Assembly (NCBI GenBank): GCA_016935045.1
Contig: JAFGRS010000956.1
Location: 1-6,404, forward strand
DNA: 6,404 nucleotides
DNA from: Lentisphaeria bacterium
Lineage (GTDB): Bacteria > Verrucomicrobiota > Lentisphaeria > Oligosphaerales > JAFGRS01
Direction of reading: 5' to 3'
Shown: positions 1-5,214 of the stretch, piece by piece
Layout: each line of letters begins with the position of its first letter
Numbering within the stretch: the first letter of the stretch is position 1
Made by a program: the position numbers and the translations under genes
Notes under the pieces: generated by a model
Told to the model about the DNA's origin: nothing
The model's input: the letters and a program-made list of their open reading frames with translations, nothing else
Databases searched by the model: none

Positions 1-209
1 GGGCGAACCCGTACCGTCAGCTGGTTCTGGACCGGGTTGGCGAGTTTGTGCTGGATGCCGCTTTCGAAGAGGGTGTCAGGCTGGTCGAGGTAGCGTCTCG
101 TCTGGCGGCCGAGTTCGATCTTCCCCTCGAGGACGCCAAGCTGGGGGTTGTCGAACTGGTGCGGGAGCTGATGTTGCGGGACTTCGTATTCCTGGTTCGG
201 AAGGGATGA
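1..209 (+). CDS. C-terminal part of a PqqD-like small protein (5' end outside window)
   Basis: The reading frame begins at base 3, is open from the left edge and ends at TGA 207-209, giving 68 visible residues. The pattern is an aliphatic helix (LVLDRVGEFVLDAAF), an EEG turn, then VEVASRLAAEFDL, an acidic linker, VVELVRELMLRDFVFLV and a short basic tail. This resembles PqqD-type winged-helix domains (helix, 'eG.. v.ei...la..fd', helix 'v..fl.eL...g.v'). Family members bind leader peptides for radical-SAM enzymes in PQQ and RiPP maturation, or occur as orphan domains. PqqD proteins are about 90 residues, so most of a stand-alone one may be visible, but it could equally be the C-terminal domain of a longer protein. 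No precursor peptide or radical-SAM gene is in view, so a role in peptide modification is not supported here. The call rests on pattern resemblance only. Confidence 0.5.
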   Translation, partial: ANPYRQLVLDRVGEFVLDAAFEEGVRLVEVASRLAAEFDLPLEDAKLGVVELVRELMLRDFVFLVRKG

Positions 210-439
210 TGGACGCGGCGAAGCGACAGCTCCGGGTGGAGTGCGGGGCACGTTGGCGCGGCGGGCCGGCCGTGCGGCGACCCGTCGGGGGCGCCCGGTC
301 CGTCCGGCACAGGACATCGGCCCGGACGTCGGTACAGCCGCTTCCCCGGCGGACTGTCCGCTGGGAATCCCCCGACCGGTCCCGGGTCCCGGCCCAGACA
401 CGGAAGCTGCGGGCGATTGCCAGCCCGACGAGGCCATGA
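206..439 (+). CDS. Doubtful 77-residue arginine-rich ORF bridging two genes
   Basis: This frame starts at ATG 206, overlapping the TGA of the upstream partial gene as ATGA. It ends at TGA 437-439, overlapping the ATG of the helicase gene as ATGA again, so it fills the gap exactly. That geometry is typical of translationally coupled operon genes. Against it, the product is very rich in arginine, proline and serine, has no hydrophobic core pattern, and matches no family I recognise. The G/C-rich third positions do not discriminate, because all frames in this stretch are GC-rich. It has no clear Shine-Dalgarno motif. It may be a real coupled small gene, a short ORF that only carries ribosomes to the helicase start, or chance. 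If it is not coding, the 226 nt between the two genes hold no other signal I can identify. Confidence 0.25.
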   Translation: MMDAAKRQLRVECGARWRGGPAVRRPVGGARSVRHRTSARTSVQPLPRRTVRWESPDRSRVPAQTRKLRAIASPTRP

Positions 440-3400
440 CAAGCCATCCCGACACCAACCGAGGCCCTTCCACTCCGGCACTCCCGGGACACCGGATCAT
501 CATGGCGTCCGCAGGTACGGGCAAGACCTATGCTCTGACCGGACGGCTGCTCAGCCTTCTGTCGCTGGGGGTTCCCTTCGAGAGGATCGTGGCGCTGACC
601 TTCACCCGGGCCGCGGCGGCAGAGATTCTGGATGCCTTGGTCAACCGGCTTGCCCGGGCGGCGACGGACCCCGCCACCGCAGCGCGCGAGGCGGCCATGC
701 TCCCGGGAAATGGGAGGGGCCCGGGGTACCGGTTCCTCGGCCTGCTGCGGCAGGTTCTCGACGGCATGCATCGGAGTCCCATCGGGACCCTCGACAGCTT
801 CCTGGCCCGGATGGTGCGCCTGTTTCCCTTCGAGTTCGGACTGTCGGGTGACTTCTCGATCCTGGATGGCCACGACCTGGTGCTGGAGAAGCGACGGGTT
901 CTCGCGGCCATTCTGCGGGACGGGGAAACCGAGGCTCAACGTGCCGCGCGCGGGGATTTCCTGGAGGCCTTCAAGCGGGCGACCTTCGGCAGTGAGGAGA
1001 AACGTCTGCACGACCTCCTCGACCGCTTCGTCAGCGACTATCACGACCTGTACCTGAATGCGGCTCCACCCCGGGCCTGGGGCGCCCGCGACCGCATCTG
1101 GCCGACCGGCAAGACCTGGTGGCGGGTGCTGACGCAAGGGGAACGGGAGACCGCCGTGAAGGTCCTGAAGCAGTGCCTCGACTTCGATGGCCTCGCGGAA
1201 CCCCAGCAGGAACGCCTGGCCGCCTTCCTGGAGATGGCGGCCGGCTTCGGCCCGGGCAGCATCGTCACCTCCCCCGGCAACGATCTGCTCAAGAAGCTGC
1301 TCGCGTGCCGGCCGGACCTGCAGACGGGCGCCGCCGAGGTCGTGGTTCAGCGCCGTCGCGTTCCCCTGGGACCCGAGGCCTGCGCCGCGGCTCTGCGCCT
1401 GGCCGGCCACATTGTGGCCTGCACGATGGAGTCCCGGATCGAGGCGACACGGGGGTTGCGGGACATCCTGGAGCGGTACGAGGTTGTCTATGCTCGCGAG
1501 GTCCGCCGGCTGGGCCATCTGAGCTTCGCGGACCTGACGCATCTGGCCACGCGGGGTTTGGACGCCGAAACGCGGCTGGCGCTGGACTTCCGCCTGGATG
1601 GTTTCTACGATCACTGGGCCATCGACGAATTCCAGGACACATCCCGGTCGCAGTGGGCAGCGGTTGTGCCATTGCTCGAGGAGGTGATCCAGGATGCGGA
1701 AGGGCGGCGGACGTTCTTTGCCGTGGGGGATGTGAAGCAGGCCATCTATGGCTGGCGGGGGGGCGACTCTCGACTTCTCGGCGAGGTGCGGGACTACTAT
1801 GGCATCCCCGGGGATCACCTCAGCCAGTCCCACCGCTGCGCCCCGGCCATCGTGGCAGCGGTCAACGGGGTGTTTGGCGATCTCACGGCATCCGGTTTGC
1901 CGGCGGCTGTGGCGGCTCGATGGCAGGGACTCTGGCAGCGGCACGAGTCTGCGGTGCGGCACACGACGGGGTGGGTGGAGGTCCGTGAGGTCCCTCGTTC
2001 CGAGGAGCAGGCGGAGGCCTGGCACGAGGCGATCGGCGGCCTCCTGCTCGAAGCGCAGCCCTGGCAGCGGTCGCTGAGCTCGGCGGTCCTGGTCCGCTCC
2101 AACGCCCAGGGCCAGGCCATCACCGAGTCCCTGCGCGCCAGAGGCATTCCCGCGCGCTGGACCGGAGACAAGGCGATTGCGGACAACCCGGTGGTTGAAG
2201 CCATGCTGGACCTCTTCCGTTTTGCGGAGCATCCGGGAGATACCTTTGCCTGGCAGCATCTGCTGATGACGCCCCTGCGGGGTGCCTTCGGGGACAGGCC
2301 GGAGTCGGCGGCGGACCGTTTGTCGGTGGACGTTCTCGGTCTCATCCGGGACCATGGCTTCGCGCCTGCGGTGGAGTCGTGGTTGGAGCGTCTCTCGGCC
2401 TGTCGGGACCTGGATGGATTCAGTCGTTCCCGGCTGCGGGCCCTGTTGGATGCGGCGGAAGCCTACGACCGCAGCGGCCGGCGTTCGTGCCTCGATTTCG
2501 CGGATTTCGTCGCCTCCTATACGGTCAGCGACGTCCCGGCGGAGCGCACGGTGCAGGTCATGACGGTGCATCGCAGCAAGGGACTCGGGTTTGATGTGGT
2601 GGTGGCGCCCCTGTTCCGTGGCCGGCAGGGCCTGGGGTCGGCGTCTGGCGCCGACGTGTTGCTGGGGCCGCGGGAGGACGGTTCGGGAGCACGCCGTTGG
2701 ATCCTGCTTGCGCCCCCGAAGGACATCGCGGAGTCGGACGAGGCGTTGGCGGAAGCCGGACGCGAAGCCGCCGAGGAGGCCTGTTTCGAGGAACTCTGTG
2801 TGCTCTACGTGGCCATGACCCGCGCCCGCAGGGGGCTCTTCCTGCTGTTGCCGCCTCCGCCCAGGAGCCCGGGGGCACTGCACCTCCACACCCTGGTGCG
2901 GGCGCGTCTGTGCGGGGACGCGGCCCCGGCGGGCTGCCTGGCGCGCCTGGGGGAACCGGAGTCGGTGTTGGGGGCCCGCGGGGAAGCGCGGGCCGTGCCC
3001 GCGGCGAAGGGTCAAGGCAAAGGCGCCCCGTGCCAGGCGGAGGGAAAACGGCGGCGGTACCCGCGCCGTACCCCGTCCGTCCACGGCATCACGGGGCGCC
3101 GGGCCGGAGACCTGTTTCTGCCGGCGGCCCGCCAAGGGGTCTGTGTCGGCGCGGCGGTGCATGCCTTCTTCGAACACCTGACATGGCTGAATGAAGTACC
3201 CCTCGATGAGATGCTGGAGCGCTGGCGCCTGCGTGTCGGCAGGACCGGGGTCGATCTGACCTCCGCCGAAGGGATCATCCGCGGGGCCCTCGAAGCCCCG
3301 GATTTCCGGCGCGCGCTGGCACGGCCGGCAGGGCGTGTGGCCCTATGGCGCGAGCGCAGTTTCGAGGTATTGCTGGATGGCGAATGGGTGTCGGGGACGT

Positions 3401-3660
3401 TTGACCGTGTGGTCCTGACATCGGACGAGGCCGGGCGCGCGGAGTCGGTACGGGTATTGGACTTCAAGACCGACCGGGTTGCCGGGGCCGAGGAGATCGA
3501 GGGCGCTGTCGGCACCTACCGCTCGCAGCTCGGCCTGTACTGCCGGGTCTTGCGGCTGCTGACGGGGGTGGAAGCGATGTCCATCGAGGGCAGCCTTGCC
3601 TTTACGCACTGCGGCCGCGTTGTGCCCGTCACCAGTCCTGGTACTCCAGTTCGCCGGTGA
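436..3660 (+). CDS. RecB/AddA-type UvrD-family helicase with C-terminal PD-(D/E)XK nuclease domain
   Basis: The 1074-residue product is an SF1A DNA helicase fused to a RecB-type nuclease. It is expected to unwind and resect DNA ends in double-strand break repair in the cytoplasm. Visible motifs: Walker A ASAGTGKT (24-31); Ia ALTFTRAAAAEI (53-64); GTLDSF (117-122); Walker B AIDEFQDT (395-402); III GDVKQAIYGWRGGD (431-444); IV with R467; V VMTVHRSKGLGFD (708-720); VI LYVAMTRARRG (790-800). A basic linker (about 845-880) leads to the nuclease: H909 in GAAVHAFFEH, D990 in GTFDRVV, D1009 and K1011 in LDFKTDR, and YRSQLGLY (1028-1035). ATG 436 puts Walker A near the N-terminus as in RecB. The frame is open back to 241, but that extension looks non-coding and neither start has a well-spaced Shine-Dalgarno. 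Oddities: no N-terminal Q-motif region, and Gly718 replaces the usual Glu of motif V. No AddB/RecC partner is nearby. Whether it is closer to AddA or RecB is undecided, so no symbol is given. Confidence 0.93.
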   Translation: MTSHPDTNRGPSTPALPGHRIIMASAGTGKTYALTGRLLSLLSLGVPFERIVALTFTRAAAAEILDALVNRLARAATDPATAAREAAMLPGNGRGPGYRFLGLLRQVLDGMHRSPIGTLDSFLARMVRLFPFEFGLSGDFSILDGHDLVLEKRRVLAAILRDGETEAQRAARGDFLEAFKRATFGSEEKRLHDLLDRFVSDYHDLYLNAAPPRAWGARDRIWPTGKTWWRVLTQGERETAVKVLKQCLDFDGLAEPQQERLAAFLEMAAGFGPGSIVTSPGNDLLKKLLACRPDLQTGAAEVVVQRRRVPLGPEACAAALRLAGHIVACTMESRIEATRGLRDILERYEVVYAREVRRLGHLSFADLTHLATRGLDAETRLALDFRLDGFYDHWAIDEFQDTSRSQWAAVVPLLEEVIQDAEGRRTFFAVGDVKQAIYGWRGGDSRLLGEVRDYYGIPGDHLSQSHRCAPAIVAAVNGVFGDLTASGLPAAVAARWQGLWQRHESAVRHTTGWVEVREVPRSEEQAEAWHEAIGGLLLEAQPWQRSLSSAVLVRSNAQGQAITESLRARGIPARWTGDKAIADNPVVEAMLDLFRFAEHPGDTFAWQHLLMTPLRGAFGDRPESAADRLSVDVLGLIRDHGFAPAVESWLERLSACRDLDGFSRSRLRALLDAAEAYDRSGRRSCLDFADFVASYTVSDVPAERTVQVMTVHRSKGLGFDVVVAPLFRGRQGLGSASGADVLLGPREDGSGARRWILLAPPKDIAESDEALAEAGREAAEEACFEELCVLYVAMTRARRGLFLLLPPPPRSPGALHLHTLVRARLCGDAAPAGCLARLGEPESVLGARGEARAVPAAKGQGKGAPCQAEGKRRRYPRRTPSVHGITGRRAGDLFLPAARQGVCVGAAVHAFFEHLTWLNEVPLDEMLERWRLRVGRTGVDLTSAEGIIRGALEAPDFRRALARPAGRVALWRERSFEVLLDGEWVSGTFDRVVLTSDEAGRAESVRVLDFKTDRVAGAEEIEGAVGTYRSQLGLYCRVLRLLTGVEAMSIEGSLAFTHCGRVVPVTSPGTPVRR

Positions 3661-4315
3661 GCCTTTTCAGCCGCTGCTCGATCAGCTCGGTGCGGTGTTC
3701 CTCCCGTTTCGCCGCCAGGTCCTTGAGTCGGGCGGCGTGTTCTTCTGCCTCGGCGGCCTCGGCGCGGAGTCGTTCCAGCCTGCGTTCGAACAGTTCTGCC
3801 ACCGCCCTCTCGAGTTCCGGCAGGAGTGCGGCCTGGTCGCCCTCCCCGGCCTGGCGATAGCGCTTGGCGAGGAACTCGCACTGCTCTTCGAGGGCATGCA
3901 TGCGTCGTTCGGCGGCGAAGCCGTCCGGGTTCTCCTGGTAGAGGGCGAACAGGCCGCGCATGCGTTCGAAAAGGCGCGGCAGTTCGTCCCGGGCCGCGTC
4001 CAGACGCCGGCGCGCGAGGTGGGTCAGTTCCTCGATCTCGCGCGGGAACTGTTCCCTGATGAAGGTCTCGAACGCTTCGCGCTGTTCCGGGGGAATGCGG
4101 CGCATGAGGTCCCGCGCCATGGTCTCGATCGCGTGCGCTCCCTCGTCTTGCGCCCGGGCCCGGCTGCCTTCCCCTTCCCTCTCGTGTTCCTCTTCCCGCT
4201 GCCGCCGGCCGGGAACGCGTTCTTCGTCTTCGGCGCGTTCCCGACCGGCGTCCTCCTGTGCCCCGCAGACGGCAGCGAGAAACAGAAAGCCCAAGCCCAG
4301 CGCCAGAAACCGCAT
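3629..4315 (-). CDS. Exported highly charged coiled-coil protein, function unknown
   Basis: This 228-residue protein opens with a signal peptide: MR, a hydrophobic core FLALGLGFLFLAAV, and a likely signal peptidase I site around CGA|Q (residues 17-20). C17 does not fit a lipobox, because Val precedes it. Residues 21-59 are a disordered, Glu/Arg-rich linker. Residues 60-228 are almost continuous amphipathic helix with heptad-like Leu spacing and alternating Glu and Arg, so a periplasmic coiled coil is likely. I recognise no catalytic motif. The ATG at 4315 has no good Shine-Dalgarno. An in-frame GTG at 4345 lies 7 nt from AAAGGGGG (4353-4360) and would add ten residues (n-region with R and K), also compatible with a signal peptide. 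The gene converges on the helicase gene and the coding ends overlap by 32 nt. Reality is supported by the signal peptide plus a consistent helical pattern through the whole frame; the opposite-strand frames lack such order. Confidence 0.75.
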   Translation of the reverse strand: MRFLALGLGFLFLAAVCGAQEDAGRERAEDEERVPGRRQREEEHEREGEGSRARAQDEGAHAIETMARDLMRRIPPEQREAFETFIREQFPREIEELTHLARRRLDAARDELPRLFERMRGLFALYQENPDGFAAERRMHALEEQCEFLAKRYRQAGEGDQAALLPELERAVAELFERRLERLRAEAAEAEEHAARLKDLAAKREEHRTELIEQRLKRLTGELEYQDW

Positions 4316-4352
4316 ACAACCCAGTTTCGTCCGTGAAGATTGCACAGCTCCA

Positions 4353-4360
4353 CCCCCTTT
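4353..4360 (-). promoter_or_regulatory. Candidate ribosome binding site favouring a GTG start at 4345
   Basis: On the minus strand this reads AAAGGGGG, followed by TGGAGCT and then GTG (4345-4343), in frame with the coiled-coil gene. Spacing is 7 nt. The annotated ATG at 4315 has no comparable purine run, so this site may mark the true start. The purine run is not a canonical AGGAGG, so the evidence is moderate. Confidence 0.4.
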
Positions 4361-4424
4361 CCATGCCCGCGAGGTCCTGTCCGCGCCTGCCTGGCGCATC
4401 GGCGCGCCGGGCAAATCCTGATCG

Positions 4425-4474
4425 TCCCACAATCCTCTGCGGCACCCGCGGCATCGCGGGCACACATTGTGGGA
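4425..4474. repeat. Nested inverted repeat (9-bp outer arms, 6-bp inner hairpin)
   Basis: The outer arms TCCCACAAT (4425-4433) and ATTGTGGGA (4466-4474) are perfectly complementary. Inside them lies a second hairpin, CCCGCG (4445-4450), loop GCAT, CGCGGG (4455-4460). It lies about 110-160 nt upstream of the coiled-coil gene and some 120 nt past the VOC stop. It could be a structured leader, a factor-independent transcription block without a T-tract, or a small dispersed repeat. The outer arms are mixed in composition, so a perfect 9-bp match is less expected by chance than the GC-only hairpins nearby. Confidence 0.5.
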
Positions 4475-4478
4475 TACA

Positions 4479-4497
4479 GATCGTCGCGGCGACGATC
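4479..4497. promoter_or_regulatory. 19-bp perfect palindrome, possible operator
   Basis: GATCGTCGC, a single central G, then GCGACGATC: two 9-bp arms with perfect dyad symmetry. A one-base centre makes it a poor RNA hairpin without opening some pairs, so a binding site for a dimeric regulator is as likely as a stem-loop. It lies in the promoter region expected for the coiled-coil gene (start 4315 or 4345). The left arm's GATCGTC also occurs at 4420-4426. No regulator gene is in the window. Confidence 0.4.
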
Positions 4498-4504
4498 CGG
4501 TGTC

Positions 4505-4537
4505 CGCGCAGGCAATCGCGAGCAGTCTGCCTGCGCG
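4505..4537. repeat. Inverted repeat with 10-bp arms
   Basis: Arms CGCGCAGGCA (4505-4514) and TGCCTGCGCG (4528-4537) are perfectly complementary around a 13-nt spacer. It lies between the palindrome at 4479-4497 and the end of the VOC gene. There is no T-run on either side, so it is not a standard intrinsic terminator. Confidence 0.45.
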
Positions 4538-4566
4538 CGCGGCACGGTCCACCTGCCGAGGCCGGC

Positions 4567-4585
4567 CCCCGCCTGCCGGGCGGGG
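4567..4585 (-). terminator. Weak terminator-like hairpin after the VOC gene
   Basis: CCCCGCC (4567-4573), a 5-nt loop, and GGCGGGG (4579-4585) form a strong GC stem starting 10 nt beyond the VOC stop codon (TAG, 4597-4595, minus strand). No T-tract follows on the minus strand, so it is at best a Rho-assisted or atypical terminator. In GC-rich DNA such stems arise fairly often by chance. Confidence 0.3.
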
Positions 4586-4594
4586 AGGGACCGC

Positions 4595-5005
4595 CTATCG
4601 GTTCAGGACACAGTCCTGACCGGTCCTCTGGGCACTGTCGGCATTGTACTGGTGCAACTCCACCCGCAGCCCGTCGGGGCCGGTAATCCAGCTCTGCCAA
4701 CTGCGGTCTGCGCCGAGTTTGACCTCGCTCGTGGCGATGCCTCTGGCCTGCAGGTCCACGGTGCAGGCGTGGATGTCGTCGACCTCGAGGCACACGTGGG
4801 CGATGGGGGCGGCGCCGGGAACCGCCGCGTCGCGCCGGAACACCTCGATGTAGGTACCCCTGCCCACATCGAGGTAAAAGCCGACGGTCTGGCCGTCGCG
4901 TAGGAAGCGGAAGCGGATGCCGAGCCCGAGGCCCTGCACGAAGAAGCGCTCCGCCGCCTCGAGGTCGGTTGCATGGACGCAGATGTGGGCGATCTGTCGG
5001 ATCAT
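4595..5005 (-). CDS. VOC/glyoxalase-fold metalloprotein
   Basis: This 136-residue, complete protein of the vicinal oxygen chelate superfamily shows two beta-alpha-beta-beta-beta modules. The first is about residues 1-58 (IRQIAHICVHATDLEAAERFF ... TYIEVF, with I2 at its start) and the second about 66-121 (IAHVCLEVDDI ... GPDGLRVELHQY). The four metal positions of the fold are all filled: H7, E54, H70 and E116, the HEHE set seen in glyoxalase I. A metal-dependent lyase or isomerase activity, such as a lactoylglutathione lyase-like enzyme, is therefore plausible. The substrate cannot be told from sequence, and dioxygenases, epimerases and fosfomycin-resistance proteins share the fold. The start is well fixed: ATG 5005 lies just after an in-frame TGA (5014-5012). 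The product would be cytoplasmic. It stands alone, with 209 nt to ftsQ upstream and 279 nt to the coiled-coil gene downstream. Confidence 0.9.
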   Translation of the reverse strand: MIRQIAHICVHATDLEAAERFFVQGLGLGIRFRFLRDGQTVGFYLDVGRGTYIEVFRRDAAVPGAAPIAHVCLEVDDIHACTVDLQARGIATSEVKLGADRSWQSWITGPDGLRVELHQYNADSAQRTGQDCVLNR

Positions 5006-5017
5006 ACGAATTCAGGG

Positions 5018-5025
5018 TCCTTTCC
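5018..5025 (-). promoter_or_regulatory. Ribosome binding site of the VOC gene
   Basis: On the minus strand this reads GGAAAGGA, 12 nt before the ATG at 5005. The spacing is longer than ideal, but it is the only purine-rich run near a start that is already bounded by an in-frame stop. Confidence 0.5.
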
Positions 5026-5113
5026 GATCCCGGCTTGCGCCTGCCGCGGGGGCGCTCATTCTTGGCGGAATGTCCGTGAGTTCTGCACATCGTCCCCCAT
5101 GCGTCCGGACCCG

Positions 5114-5142
5114 CCCGCGGCCTCGCGGGCACTGGCCGCGGG
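5114..5142. repeat. GC hairpin with two mutually exclusive pairings
   Basis: CCCGCGGCC (5114-5122) pairs perfectly with GGCCGCGGG (5134-5142) over an 11-nt loop. The first six bases can instead pair with CGCGGG (5124-5129) over a 4-nt loop GCCT. It lies in the 209-nt gap between ftsQ and the VOC gene. It could serve as a terminator for ftsQ or as leader structure for the VOC mRNA, but no T-run accompanies it. Confidence 0.4.
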
Positions 5143-5192
5143 ACGCGGTGGCTCCAATCGTTGCTCTACGGCGGACATCCGAACAGCAATCA

Positions 5193-5213
5193 CGCGCCTT
5201 GCACGGGGGCGCG
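5193..5213 (-). terminator. Weak hairpin directly after ftsQ
   Basis: CGCGCC (5193-5198) and GGCGCG (5208-5213) are complementary around a 9-nt loop, starting one base past the ftsQ stop codon (TAG, 5217-5215). On the minus strand the stem is followed by TGATTGCTGTT, which has scattered T residues but no run. It is a possible weak terminator, and chance is a fair alternative. Confidence 0.25.
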
Positions 5214-5214
5214 C

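Noticed and set aside
241..435. In-frame N-terminal extension of the helicase from ATG 241
   Set aside because: The added 65 residues are low-complexity and R/P/G-rich. RecB-like proteins start close to Walker A, which the ATG at 436 already satisfies.
1757..1763. Run of seven G residues inside helicase motif III as a programmed frameshift site
   Set aside because: The frame reads correctly through WRGGD on both sides with no alternative product of note. It is only a possible slippage or sequencing weak spot.
76..3177. A 1033-codon open frame on the minus strand opposite the helicase gene
   Set aside because: It lies antisense to a gene with all helicase and nuclease motifs intact. Its product is arginine/proline/glutamine-rich with no domain pattern. 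Such stop-free antisense frames are common opposite long genes in GC-rich DNA.
3596..4336. A 246-codon plus-strand frame opposite the coiled-coil gene
   Set aside because: It has some hydrophobic runs, but they mirror the alternating charged codons of the minus-strand helix. The minus strand has a clear signal peptide and consistent helical heptads, so it is the coding one.
3516..5132. A 538-codon minus-strand frame across the coiled-coil and VOC genes
   Set aside because: It crosses two well-supported genes and their spacer in another frame and gives a disordered, arginine/glycine-rich product.
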